Positions 1 through 13,776 of a DNA stretch of 64,000 bases are shown here, in pieces (position 1 is the first letter of the stretch; every line of letters begins with the position of its first letter). The notes below the pieces were generated by a model that was not told the DNA's origin, did no database searches, and was given only the letters and a program-made list of their open reading frames with translations. A program made the position numbers and the translations under genes. Origin of the DNA: Leptodactylus fallax (taxonomy: Eukaryota > Chordata > Amphibia > Anura > Leptodactylidae); contig CAMRHE010000054.1 of the NCBI GenBank assembly GCA_947044405.1, forward strand, positions 4,107,501-4,171,500, written 5' to 3'.

Positions 1-110
1 TAATTGATGTGACTCCCATCTCTAGGACCCCCATAGACCATGTGTAAAGCTGTTCCTTGTACTGTAGTTCAGCCCCATTCATTTGTGTGGTGCTGTGTCT
101 GCATAAAGAA

Positions 111-446
111 TTAAAGGGGGTTGTCCAGTTTCAGACCAATATTAAAAGACAAATGCTATTGTTTGTTATAATGAAAAGTTGTACAATTTTCCAGTATGCA
201 TTCTGTATGAATTCCTCACAGTTTTCTAGATCTCTGCTTGCTGTCATTCATTCTGCTTACTCCCAGTGGATAAAAATCAGTCCATGGTCATGTGACACAC
301 ACAGGTGCACAGCTCGTTATAGTTACAGCACAGTAATCAGACATCTTCCTGGTAACGAGCTGTGCACCTGTGTATATCACATGACCACCGACTGATTTGT
401 ATCCACTGGGAGTAAGCAGAATGAATGACAGCAAGAACCCCTTTAA
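111..446. mobile_element. T2-type MITE (TTAA target)
   Basis: The segment starts TTAAAGGGGGTTGTCCAG and ends AAGAACCCCTTTAA, that is inverted TTAAAGG termini as known for the amphibian T2 (Kolobok-related) MITEs. Inside are two nested inverted repeats: CTTGCTGTCATTCATTCTGC against its complement near 415-436, and a pair around GGTGCACAGCTCGTTA at 305-320 and 353-371. It has no coding capacity. A truncated relative lies at 61684-61885 in the opposite orientation. Confidence 0.7.
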
Positions 447-586
447 AGGGGCCTTTTGGTATGCTTGCTGTTGGTCAGACCCCCTACATACATGGAAGCC
501 TTATCCTAATAAAAATCCCTTTTAGTATTTAAAATCTTTACTTGCCTCAACCACAGATATCTCGGGATAGTCAAGCTCCACAAATA
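447..586. other. Short unannotated intron stretch
   Basis: No recognised feature lies between the T2 MITE and the Tc1 element. Confidence 0.4.
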
Positions 587-2221
587 CAGTCATATGAAAA
601 AGTTTGGGCACCCCTATTAATCTTAATCATTTTTAGTTCTAAATATTTGGGTGTTTGCAACAGCCATTTCAATTTGATATATCTAATAACTGATGGACAC
701 AGTAATATTTCAGGATTGAAATGAGGTTTATTGTACTAACAGAAAATGTGCAATATGCATTAAAGCAAAATTTGACCGGTGCAAAAGTATGGGCACCTCA
801 ACAGAAAAGTGACATTAATATTTAGTAGATCCTCCTTTTGCAAAAATAACAGCCTCTAGTCGCTTCCTGTAGCTTTTAATCAGTTCCTGGATCCTGGATG
901 AAGGTATTTTTGACCATTCCTCTTTACAAAACAATTCCAGTTCAGATAAGTTTGATGGTCGCCGAGCATGGACAGCCCGCTTCAAATTATCCCACAGATG
1001 TTCAATGATATTCAGGTCTGGGGACTGGGATGGCCATTCCAGAACATTGTAATTGTTCCTCTGCATGAATGCCTGAGTAGATTTGGAGCTGTGTTTTGGA
1101 TCATTGTCTTGCTGAAATATCCATCCCCGGCGTAACTTCAAATTCTCAACATTATTCTCAAGAATCTGCTGATACTGAGTTGAATCCATGCGACCCTCAA
1201 CTTTAACAAGATTCCCGGTGCCGGCATTGGCCACACAGCCCCAAAGCATGATGGAACCTCCACCAAATTTTACAGTGGGTAGCAAGTGTTTTTCTTGGAA
1301 TGCTGTGTTTTTTTGAAGCCATGCATAACGCCTTTTTGTATGACCAAACAACTCAATCTTTGTTTCATCAGTCCACAGGACCTTCTTCCAAAATGAAGCT
1401 GGCTTGTCCAAATGTGCTTTTGCATACCTCAGGCGACTGTTTGTGGCGTGCTTTCAGAAACGGCTTCTTTCGCATCACTCTCCCATACAGCTTCTCCTTG
1501 TGCAAAGTGTGCTGTATTGTTGACCGATGCACAGTGACACCATCTGCAGCAAGATGATGCTGCAGCTCTTTGGAGGTGGTCTGTGGATTGTCCTTGACTG
1601 TTCTCACCATTCTTCTTCTCTGCCTTTCTGATATTTTTCTTGGCCTGCCACTTCTGGGCTTAACAAGAACTGTCCCTGTGGTCTTCCATTTCCTTACTAT
1701 GTTCCTCACAGTGGAAACTGACAGGTTAAATCTCTGAGACAACTTTTTGTATCCTTCCCCTGAACAACTATGTTGAACAATCTTTGTTTTCAGATCATTT
1801 GAGAGTTGTTTTGAGGAGCCCATGATGCCACTCTTCAGAGGAGATTCAAATAGGAGAACAACTTGCAATTGGCCACCTTAAATAACTTTTCTCATGATTG
1901 GATACACCTGGCTATGAAGTTCAAAGCTCAGTGAGGTTACAAAACCAATTTTGTGCTTCAGTAAGTCAGTAAAAAGTAGTTAGGAGTATTCAAATCAATA
2001 AAATGATAAGGGTACCCAAATTTTTGCATCGGTCAAATTTTGGTTTAATGCATAGTGCACATTTTCTGTTAGTACAATAAACCTCATTTCAATCCTGAAA
2101 TATTACTGTGTCCATCAGTTATTAGATATATCAAATTGAAATGGCTTTTGCAAACACCCAAATATTTAGAACTAAAAATGATTAAGATTAATAGGGGTGC
2201 CCAAACTTTTTCATATGACTG
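587..2221 (-). mobile_element. Tc1-like transposon, family 1, copy A (dead)
   Basis: The element begins CAGTCATATGAAAAAG and ends with its complement. It is flanked by TA on both sides (585-586 and 2222-2223), and the TIRs are about 210 bp. It is 1,635 bp, 14 bp shorter than the related copy at 15935-17583. That difference is fully explained by a 2-bp and a 12-bp deletion in the transposase. The left end matches the other copy base for base over roughly 170 bp, pointing to recent movement. Confidence 0.92.
815..1823 (-). pseudogene. Tc1 transposase, frameshifted (family 1, copy A)
   Basis: Two overlapping frames on the minus strand together match the intact transposase of copy B. The N-terminal frame (start near 1823, MGSSKQL) has the helix-turn-helix domain and GRPRK motif. 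It runs out of frame near 1412-1425, where two bases (AG in CAAACAGAGTCGCC of copy B) are missing. The C-terminal frame holds [19 protein letters not shown] and NIIEHLWDNLK, the DD34E catalytic residues. A further 12-bp in-frame loss removes four residues after NNV (the QESVT region). No working protein can be made. Confidence 0.88.
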
Positions 2222-2223
2222 TA

Positions 2224-4479
2224 TATATTAGATTGTCTGTGGGATCCATGTACATACCTCTAATGGCCATTATAATCCCAGTTCATTTCTAATGCTATTT
2301 CTGTACAGTACATACAGTACTTTTAACAACGTTGTGAGGATCTCCTCTTTTTCACTGTTTAGCTCTCTCTTTCCTCCCATATAGCTTTTGTTTTAAGTTT
2401 TGATATGGGGTGTTCCTTCAGGGCGCCAAGTGTGTGAATAATTTGTGAATGTGGCAAAACACAGTGGATGTCGCAACATGGTTTTCAACATGTGATGCAT
2501 AGGATCTGGGTGCTGTCATCTCCTCTTTGTTTCACACTCACACCCTTTCATTGTTCTAAGTGTGTAATCTGATGGATTTTTTTCTGAACTGAGGTGTTGT
2601 GTAGTGGTATACGTAATCTCCTTTGTGTCATATGATAGAGAGTAAAAGGAGCATGAATTATTCAAATAAATTTGTAACTGATAATAAACGAATAGTACAT
2701 ATTCATTGGTATTGGTTATTACAAATTTAAACAACATTTGACATAATAAGTGGCACGAAACTCAATATTTTATTTCACTTGGCCAGATTTTCTGTCTCAA
2801 ACTGCAGATCTCAGGACTCTTGCTAAGAACACGGAGAAACCAGGTCTTGGGTCATTAAACAATTTTCGTGATCTCAAACGTTATACACTTAAGCAGCTAG
2901 TCAGACACTAAACTCAAGATTTTCATTCAGGACCAAGGAGCTGTCCAAAACCATCAGTGGTCCTACTTGTAAGACAAGAGTTCTAAAGTAGATCACTTGT
3001 CGCTAGGGAGTGGTGCATGCCAAGGGGAGCAGCTCACCCTTCGCCAATGAATGATGCTTTGGCAGTCTTCTTTAACATACATTTCCATGGATTACAATTT
3101 GCAGGAATACTAGGTTGCTAATTTGTCTTGGGGAAAATGTTAATAGTCAGAAATACGATGCATCTTTGCATCACTACCTAGTTTGACTCCTTTGCTTTTT
3201 TTTTTTTTTTTTTTTAATGTGTGGTAGGTATTTTATGTCCATAGGATATCAACTTCTCATGTGCTTAACTTCCTGGGGAAGTTCTTCCTGTTCTTATAGA
3301 CTGATGGTGCTGCAGTATGCTAGTATACACCTATACTAGCTGTTGGGACAAACACTCATTCAGCAGACCACTATTCCCTTGACTGGCCAAGCATGCATGT
3401 GTTTTCAAAGATGAGGGGAAGTAAGCTACTACCATATATCTCTGTCACCAGCTTATGGGGCATGATAAAATTCAGCATCCTTCATTTCCTCTACATCAAA
3501 TGGCAGAAGAGTCTAAAGCCCATATACACATAGTTGGTTGTACGAAAGCAATACGCATGCATGTTCTGCAACTGAAAAATGTGTGCAGCTTGTCTGTGCT
3601 TTGCTGTGCATGAATACATTATGTTGAGATATCATTGCAGTGTTGCATGCAGTTTAGGATTTACAGACATATCCCAACTGAGTCACAGTCACAGTTGCAC
3701 TTGCGTTGATGTCTATGCTGGTGAGATCATATGCGACTTGCAACATAAATCCAGCAGATTTATGACTCTAACTGTAATGGAGCACATTTCTGTGTTGCAA
3801 CAAACATTTCTTGCTACTTTGTGTTGAGTGACCACATTCGCTGCATAACTCTAGCCCTAACTCTTAGCAACATTTACAAAATAAGTATTCTTGCTGTTCT
3901 AGCTGGATTATGCTTAGCTTCTCTTGTTCTACATGGAGTTTGGTTGCGTGACGCAGTTAGGATTAAGTACTTGTCTTTTGGTTGTGCTTGAATTGATACA
4001 GCATATGCCCTACAACATCTGGTCTACACTTTTATCTGGAAGCTTTGCATTCACACATGATATCGAGTGAACCCTTGTTTCATGACTAAGGCATATTAAA
4101 AAATAAAGTTTTTAATGCAATGTCTAATAGAACAAGTCTTCTGTCAAAACTAGTGAATTATTGCTGCTTGATTTTAATGTATAAAATGCCAGTCTCTTGG
4201 TAATGAATAATTCATGAGTTCTATTAAAAGGATTAATGCACTGCTGCTCCCACGGTGCTCTTCAATTACAGGTGAAATATCCTGATAAATCTGAACAGAT
4301 TCGTAATCTTTTTGGAGAATATGACATATTAAGACAGTGTCAATGACACCATCTAATTGCTCAGTTATGGTGGCTTAGCCCTAGGTTATCTATCATCTGA
4401 TGCTAAACAGATCGAAACTGGTGAAAGTTTCTGCTTGCTAGATATGAATGATGCCCTTGTGGTTAACATGAAGGAAAGA
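2224..4479. other. LRRC1 intron sequence without recognised feature
   Basis: AT-rich, non-coding sequence. The only clear item is a T run at 3196-3216. Short ATG-started frames here show no family resemblance and no splice context. Confidence 0.5.
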
Positions 4480-5060
4480 GTCAAACCGATCACAGCTTGT
4501 GGAGCCCGCTTCAACCAGTGCTCCGGCCGCTGGTCAAGCACGACGGCATCCCGGTGAATCCTGCTTCACCTCTGCTCCAGTCCTCATCTTCCCCGACGAC
4601 CATTTTTTCCCACAATGACATGGGTAATGGAGCCCACCGTGCACTTCGGCCCCGGAGTCCGGACCCTGCGAAAGCCTGTGATGTCATCTATAGGGTACAA
4701 TGCCCTAAAGAAGGAAATAATGCAAAAACCAGGGGAGCGCAACTCCTTGGCTTTGATGGGGCTCGCCTTTCCTTGTTTCCAGTTCTCTCATGCCACACAA
4801 TGCACCAAAGAGCTGCTCTGAAACCTCAGCCATCTCTCCTTCAAGAACTTAGGATCCCATACCAGCTTTCCATTTGCACTACAGGTCAAATTTAGGGACA
4901 GACTGTTCCGTGCTCTCCTCTCCGGAAGACCTCCCTGCCTTTCTTCAGTCCCTTGGTTTACCGCCGCTCCTCATCCCAGATTGGAAAGAATCAACTTTTC
5001 CAGCTGCTCAAATTAGTTACAAAATGAGCAAGAAAAGGCAGCCTTTTGATTGCTATAGGA
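4480..5060. other. GC-richer intron segment of unknown origin
   Basis: The base composition jumps relative to the AT-rich flanks, with CpG-containing words such as CCGGCCGCTGG and CCCCGGAGTCCGGACC. Two overlapping plus-strand frames are open for 130 and 70 codons. I recognise neither, and they have no splice-phase link to LRRC1. It may be a piece of an old retroelement or a decayed processed copy. Confidence 0.3.
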
Positions 5061-5641
5061 ATTTTGGAAGGATTCTTTATGGCCAATTTTTTTTTTTTTC
5101 ATCTAGTTAATACATATAAAGTACCATAGCTACCTTTCGTCTCTTCCAGATTTAAATATATTAAGACTAACATGGATTCATCTTAGGTTGTCCTCTTAGG
5201 CATTATGCACAGAAACATATTTGTATGTTATCCATTTCTTTAATAAATAACACATGGATCCATTAATTTCTATGCCCCATGCAATTGTCATTTTCAGGGG
5301 TCTGAGCCACAAAACTCATACACTTTTCATTCGTTTCTGGGACTCTATCGATGAATGGATTATTCACCTACTGTGAACTAGGAACGGAACATACGCTAAT
5401 ACTAATAAAACCTAGCTTTTATTCAAATTATTAATAAAATAGTCACACTCCATTGTAGCATCAAAATATATTGGTTCAAACAAATCCCCAAGTTGTACAT
5501 ATTAGGGGACACAGGAAATAAAACCAAATGGCTAGGGCCCAACTACCAATAAAATTCCTAATATCTTCCCCACATAATTACAGCCCTCCTAACTATTAAG
5601 TAAAAAATGGAGGAGTGAACCACCACCTTGTTTGGTATATA
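5061..5641. other. Intron sequence without recognised feature
   Basis: AT-rich sequence with a T run at 5090-5099. No gene or transposon end was recognised before the Tc1 boundary. Confidence 0.4.
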
Positions 5642-7265
5642 CAGTGCTTTGCAAAAGTATTCAGCCCCCTTGAACTTTTCAACCTTTTGCCACATTTCAG
5701 GCTTCAAACATAAGGATATAAAATTTTAATTTTTTGGTGAAGAATCAACAACAAGTGGGACACAATCGCGAAGTGGAACGAAATTTATTGGATATTTTAA
5801 ACTTTTGTAAAAAATAAAAAACTGAAAAGTGGGGCGTGCCAAATTATTCGGCCCCCTTAAGTTAATACTTTGTAGCGCCACCTTTTGCTGTGATTACAGC
5901 TGCAAGTCGCTTGGGGTATGTGTCTATCAGTTTTGCACATCGAGACTCTGAAATTCTTGCCTATTCTTCCTTGGAAAACAGCTCGAGCGCAATGAGGTTG
6001 GATGGAGAGCGTTTGTGAACAGCAGTTTTCAGCTCTTTCCACAGATTCTCGATTGGATTCAGGTGTGGACTTTGACTTGGCCATTCTAACACTTGGATAC
6101 GTTTATTTGTGAACCATTCCATTGTAGATTTTGCTTTATGTTTGGGATCGTTGTCTTGTTGGAAGATAAATCTCCGTCCCAGTCTCAGGTCTTTTGCAGA
6201 CTCCAACAGGTTTTCTTCCAGAATGGTCCTGTATTTGGCTCCATCCATCTTCCCATCAATTTTAACCATCTTCCCTGTCCCTGCTGAAGAAAAGCAGGCC
6301 CAAACCATGATGCTGCCACCACCATGTTTGATAGTGGGGGATGGTGTGTTCAGGGTGATGAGCTGTGTTGATTTTACGCCAAACATATCGTTTTGCATTG
6401 TGACCAAAAAGTTTGATTTTGGTTTCATCTGACCAGAGCACCTTCTTCCACATGTTTGGTGTGTCTCCCAGGTGGCTTGTGGCAAACTTTAAACCAGACT
6501 TTTTATGGATAACTTTGAGAAATGGCTTTCTTCTTGCCACTCTTCCATAAAGGCCAGACAGTGTACGACTGTTTGTTGTCCTATGGACAGACTCTCCCAC
6601 CTCAGCTGTAGATCTCTGCAGTTCATCCAGAGTGATCATGAGCCTCTTGGCTGCATCTCTGATCAGTCTTCTCCTTGTTTGAGATGAAAGTTTAAAGGGA
6701 CGGCCGGGTCTTGGTAGATTTGCAGTGGTCTGATACTCCTTCCATTTCAATATGATCGCTTGCACAGTGCTCCTTGGGATGTTTAAAGTTTGGGAAATAT
6801 TTTTGTATCCAAATCCGGCTTTAAACTTCTCCACAACAGTATCACGGACCTGCCTGGTGTGTTCCTTGGTCTTCATGATGCTCTCTGCGCTTTAAACAGA
6901 ACCCTGAGACTATCACAGAGAAGGTGCATTTATACGGAGACTTGATTACACACAGGTGGATTATATTTATCATCATCAGTCATTTAGGACAACATTGGAT
7001 CATTCAGAGATCCTCACTGAACTTCTGGAGTGAGTTTGCTGCACTGAATGTAAAGGGGCCGAATAATATTGCACGCCCCACTTTTCAGTTTTTTATTTTT
7101 TACAAAAGTTTAAAATAACCAATAAATTTCGTTCCACTTCACAATTGTGTCCCACTTGTTGTTTCTTCACCAAAAAATTTAAATTTTATATCTTTATGTT
7201 TGAAGCCTGAAATGTGGCAAAAGGTTGAAAAGTTCAAGGGGGCCGAATACTTTTGCAAGGCACTG
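5642..7265 (-). mobile_element. Tc1-like transposon, family 2, copy C (dead)
   Basis: Termini are CAGTGCTTTGCAAAAGTATT and its complement, with TA on both sides (5640-5641, 7266-7267). TIRs are about 215 bp and the length is 1,624 bp. It is the same family as the copy at 30924-32551. One interior transposase gene lies on the minus strand. Confidence 0.9.
5862..6876 (-). pseudogene. Tc1 transposase, frameshift plus nonsense (family 2, copy C)
   Basis: It starts MKTKEHTRQVRDTVVEKFKA, a paired-like helix-turn-helix, followed by RPGRP. The first catalytic Asp is in [22 protein letters not shown] and [10 protein letters not shown] supply the second Asp and the Glu (DD34E). Lesions: an extra C in the run at 6336-6340 shifts the frame after HTIP; TGG became TAG at 5961-5963; and six bases are missing in SRTL-GLYG compared with copy D. 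The gene is inactive. Confidence 0.88.
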
Positions 7266-7267
7266 TA

Positions 7268-7606
7268 CAATGTATATATGGATGATGGCGATGGACAAAT
7301 TGAAACAATAAATTGTCTGATCCTAAGATACGTAAAAGGCCATGGTCAGACAACTAATACAGTATATCTCTCCTCCAATAAAGTGTGTTCGATGTAGCTC
7401 AGTGTAAATCACCATGGATCTAATGTACACCTGGGATCTCATTAGCTGAACCAGAGTAACTTATATGTTGGCTATGATTGAAGCCAATGTGATAGCCCGG
7501 TCATTAAGGCTACTAGTCTGGCTGAGCAAATAGTCCCAGTCCGCTCCCCAGTGATCTTGTGGGGTATACTGGCTATATTATTGACTGTGCTTTCAGTGCT
7601 CTATCT
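7268..7606. other. Intron, probably part of a repeat split by the hAT MITE
   Basis: No gene. This flank and 8325-8640 appear to be one older repeat that carries the hammerhead motif, cut by the hAT insertion at 7607. Confidence 0.35.
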
Positions 7607-8324
7607 CAGGGGTAGGCAACCTTTTTTGTTCGGCGTGCTGATTTCGATTAAAAAATCAAAGTTGAGGTACTCGGAGTGCCGGTCTATAACTGTAAGTCTG
7701 ACGACCCCTGCACACGCTATTATGTCCCATAGCGGCCTCTGCAGACGGTATATGTCCCATAGCGGCCCCTGCACACAGTATAACATTCTAACTTTTATAA
7801 TATTTCAATTGTCCCCACTCACTAGCTATAATTATACTGTGGGTTCACTTCAGACCCCAGAGTATAATAAGCGGAGGGCCAAGAGAGATGAAAAATATAA
7901 AAAACAATGTTAACTTGCCTTTTCCTGCTCTCCGCAGCCACTGTGTTTTCTTCGGGCACTTCTGCCTGTAGTTAATGACCGCTGATTGGGTCTCTGGGGT
8001 TACGTTGCGTCATTATGCGTAATGACGTCGGACGTGACCCCTGAGGCCCTGTCATCTGTCTCTTACGTCAGGCAGAAGCGCCCGAAGAGCACACAGTGGC
8101 TGCGCAGCGAAGGAAAATGTGAGTTAATGTTTTTTATGTTTGTCATCTCTCTTGGCCCTCCGCTTATTATACTCTGGGGTCTGAAGAGACCCCACAATAT
8201 AATTGCAGTTTTGGTTGTGTTTGATCCGATTGAAACTGCTGGGTGAGGACTCGGGCTGCCCGTGCCAGTTAAATAAGCCTCGCGTGCCACTCTTGGCACG
8301 TGTGCCAGGGGTTGCCGACCCCTG
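7607..8324. mobile_element. hAT-type MITE with 8-bp target duplication
   Basis: The ends are CAGGGGTAGGCAACC and GGTTGCCGACCCCTG (imperfect inverted repeats). The flanking octamers CTCTATCT (7599-7606) and GTCTATCT (8325-8332) match 7 of 8, the target duplication length expected of hAT. The interior is palindromic: TATAATAAGCGGAGGGCCAA near 7862-7881 recurs inverted near 8152-8172, each beside TCTGGGGTC. It also holds short tandem copies of a CCCATAGCGGCCCCTGCA motif. No transposase. Confidence 0.8.
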
Positions 8325-8365
8325 GTCTATCTCATATCTCTGATATATCTTATGTGTCTACATTT

Positions 8366-8425
8366 CTATTTCTCTACACGTTTCGCCGCACCAAGGTTAT
8401 TGGGGGCTCATCAGGAGACAGATAG
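8366..8425 (-). ncRNA. Type I hammerhead ribozyme motif
   Basis: Reading the minus strand, the complete catalytic core is present. CTGATGA (8408-8414) is followed by a 23-nt stem II that opens with G and closes with C (GCC/GGC, internal loop, CCAA/TTGG), then GAAA (8381-8384). Next comes ACGTGT, which gives the minimal, near-palindromic stem III, then A as cleavage nucleotide 17 (position 8375). Stem I is TCTC (8415-8418) against GAGA (8371-8374), with a further CTAT/ATAG segment across an internal loop. Short stem III and a type I arrangement are known from hammerheads in Penelope-like elements and newt satellite DNA. Found by eye; not folded by program. Confidence 0.62.
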
Positions 8426-8639
8426 TGATAATGAGCTGCAGTGGGCAGATAAAGTTGCAGTGAAAACTGCAGTTCCCGGGGCCTTGATGGTGGGTTCGGG
8501 TACTTGAATAGTTCTGTTCCTGTCCATCTTGTTACTCAGATTGTACATTCAAATGAATTGGATCTGTGATAAACTTAGACAGCACACGGATGGTATTCAT
8601 GTGCCGTCCGAGTATTCACCTTGTGTCCCCTTTGTCTTA

Positions 8640-8853
8640 AAGGGAATATGTCACCAGAAAATCATCATATTTTTTTTTTTTTTTTTCAAATTTAACTCTT
8701 TTATTGACATTTTTATGAAAAATAACATAAATGAACACACAAATACAGGATCACAATAAGCAATAGTGAAAACAGAATAATCAGAACAAAACACTGTCCA
8801 TGGAGCCTGCATATAAATGTAACAGCTACCAGAAAAAAGACAAAATTACACAA
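8640..8853 (-). repeat. T2 MITE end and possible antisense retroposon tail
   Basis: TTAAAGGGAATATGTCACC at 8638-8656 looks like a single T2 end. A T run at 8671-8686 is followed by TTTATTGACATTTTTATG, which reads on the minus strand like an A-tailed retroposon 3' end. Similar sequence occurs near 26820-26880. Family not identified. Confidence 0.35.
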
Positions 8854-9100
8854 TAAAGGCTTTGTTCACATCCGTGCTTGTACTCTGTACGGGGATTCTG
8901 TTCCCCTCTCCGCATGCAAGCAGCACTTTTCTCTCCGCTTTTTTCGCCCTTTTTGGGCGGAAACCATGCGGACACCATTATAGTCTATGCCATGGGGTCC
9001 GCGGATTACCTACGGTAACCGCTATTTTATGCAGATTATCAGAAATCCCAATTGGACCCCCGAACGGAAACCTGAGCGCAGATGTGAGCCTAGCCAAAGG
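8854..9100. repeat. Short MITE-like repeat (GTTCACATC-ended family)
   Basis: The left end AAGGCTTTGTTCACATCCGT is matched in inverse by GCAGATGTGAGCCTAGCC on the right. The same end words recur at 12905, 30201, 37545 and 62415. No coding content. Confidence 0.45.
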
Positions 9101-9599
9101 CAGACGGCATGTAAATATTGATGTCTACATGGAAAGGAGCATGCTTATCATCAGAGGTGATGCAATAGCCAAGAAATGGACAGCGTTAGAGAAATGGGGT
9201 GGGAAGGGGAAACAGAGGTTCCAAAACAGGAACAGGAAACCATAAATAGTTCAAGGTCACATCAAACAATAATGTGTACAGTCCGACCAAAAGAGAAAAA
9301 GGTGAGAGGAAGGAAAGGGCAGTCAAGAAAGATTAGTGGTGGAGACCTGAAGCAACCCCTTGACATCATGCCACAGAGCCCATTTGGAACGGAAGTTGGG
9401 GAGACTATCATTCCTACATGCTAGCATTCTCTCCATGGTATAGGCCAGGTTTACATGCTGTATAAGTTTCGCTACCGTTGACATGGAACAGATTTCCACT
9501 GACGTGCAATCATGGCTTTGGAAGCCAAAACCAATTGACTCAACACAGAAGATCATCTATTTTGTAAACCAAGTTTTTAAAATTCAGAGTAGATTAGAG
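9101..9599. other. Intron, unidentified, possibly continuing the antisense retroposon
   Basis: The sequence is purine-rich on the plus strand and has no recognised coding frame. It may be the rest of the retroposon at 8685-8853, split by the small MITE. Confidence 0.3.
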
Positions 9600-9836
9600 T
9601 TAGGAAAAACTGCACTTTTGCTGTTTTTGTTTTTATAGCGTTCACAGTCAATATGACATATTATTATACATTATATTCTGATACCTGTATCTTTTTTTGT
9701 ATAATTCCATGTATGGAGCTGTATAAGGTGTCTTTTTCTGTAGGTCAAGTTGTACTTTTTATTGATACCATTTTGATACCATCTGATGTTGTGATCTTTT
9801 TTCATTTTATTTATATGTTTATAGTTTGGGCGTTTT

Positions 9837-9882
<46 letters not shown>

Positions 9883-10266
9883 TGTTTTTTGTTTTGTTTT
9901 TAGCTTTATTTTCAATCTAGGGTAAGAGAGTGATTTGGGATTCTATATTTTTTTTTTCCTTTTTATATATATATTTTTATTTTATTTTCAAGCCACCTGG
10001 GTGGTTTGAATATGCTGCAATACAACTGTATTGCAGTATATTGTACAGTTCATTTACTTCAAATACAGGCTATAGGACCCTGTAATAGAAGTATAGTAAA
10101 GACAGGCCTGGCAGTCTTCAGTAGGGTCATAGTTGTCATAGAAACTGCCCACACACCTCTAGTAATTGCCTCGGTGACATTTGAAGGGTAAATGCCCACA
10201 ATCAGACACATGTTTAAAGACCTGACATGTTCCATACTATTATGGCAGATATCAGGAAGGGGTAAA
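9600..10266 (-). repeat. piggyBac-like MITE relative, minus orientation
   Basis: Read on the minus strand, the end CCCCTTCCTGATATCTGCC followed by ATAATAGTATGG resembles the left end of the MITE at 38768-39851. Sequence near 9610-9650 (GTGAACGCTATAAAAACA on the minus strand) resembles its interior. The far end is truncated. A (GT)n microsatellite interrupts the copy. Confidence 0.5.
9840..9879. repeat. (GT)n microsatellite
   Basis: About 20 uninterrupted GT units are followed by a TTTTTG-rich tail. Confidence 0.95.
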
Positions 10267-12787
<2,521 letters not shown>

Positions 12788-13214
12788 GGCCTTCACTAAT
12801 GTAAGTGAATGGGCTTGCACTGTGACTGTGACTTCTAGTTTGGAGAAATAAATCAAGCACTGCTAGATTTATTTGTTTTGCAACAGCATCATGAGTCCTT
12901 ATGCTTTGACCTTATTCACACATCCATATTTTTTGGACATATGAGGTCTGTGATAATCACATACTACATGCAGACCTCCATTTATACAAAGAGGTGCTCT
13001 ATTTTGGGCGCATTTTGCGGACCACTGAGCTGGTCTGTGAAAATCACAGGCAGCACACGGAAGACACAAAGGCGTGTGTTGTCTGTTTTTCTATGGATCC
13101 ACAGACATTGTAAAGTATATCTGTTGTTAACCATCAAATGAGCAGGTTAGAGTGTTGTCTGTGATTATCAAAAAATGCAAACATGTGAATAAGGACTTAC
13201 ATTAGTGAAGGCGT
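12788..13214. repeat. Foldback MITE-like repeat
   Basis: GGCCTTCACTAATGTAAGT at the left returns inverted as ACTTACATTAGTGAAGGC at the right. Just inside, CCTTATTCACACATCC pairs with ACATGTGAATAAGG. No coding content. Confidence 0.55.
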
Positions 13215-13362
13215 TGCGGGGCGACAGAGCTATTTTCAGTTCTGTGCGAGGAGTCAGCCAAAGTTGCTGTTTAGCCCTAGCCTTAAAGATTCTGGAAAGT
13301 GCCTTTGGCATTAATTACAGGAACATGCTTGACAAACAAATCAATTTTGAGGTTAATAAAGA

Positions 13363-13776
13363 CTTAGGCTAGGTTCCTACTACTGTCATTTAATGTCCGT
13401 TGCTCTCATCCATCAGAGAATTAGAGCAACGGACATTAGATTCTAAATGCAGATGGAGCGCCCTTCGTTGGGTTGTCCATCTGCATGCACCCCAATGTTA
13501 TAAAAAAGGTGGATGGGATACTAAAGAATCCTATCTACACCTTGCAAAAAAATACATGCTGCGGACATGCTGCGATTTCCAAAACTGTCGGGGTTTTGGA
13601 AATCGCAGCATGTCAATTTTATCTACGGAAATGCCGGCGGTTTCCCTATAGGTATAATGGAATCAGAAAGACTTTCTGTGAAAAGCTCTGCGGGAAAATA
13701 CGCAATGCGCTGCCGCCTCATTTTTTCCCTGCAGCGCTCTTTTGCTGCGGCTCGCTACATGGGGCCTTAGCCTAAA
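13363..13776. repeat. MITE-like repeat with internal perfect hairpin
   Basis: The left end TTAGGCTAGGTTCCTACTAC and right end GGGGCCTTAGCCTAAAG are partly inverted. Near the left end, TAATGTCCGTTGCTCT (13391-13406) and its exact complement (13423-13438) form a 16-bp hairpin. Around 13568-13612, TGCTGCGATTTCCAAAAC is likewise mirrored. A related hairpin word occurs near 37927. Confidence 0.55.

Noticed and set aside
13388..13438. Perfect 16-bp hairpin as a microRNA precursor
   Set aside because: It is too short for a miRNA stem and recurs within a MITE-like repeat; no evidence of a mature RNA.
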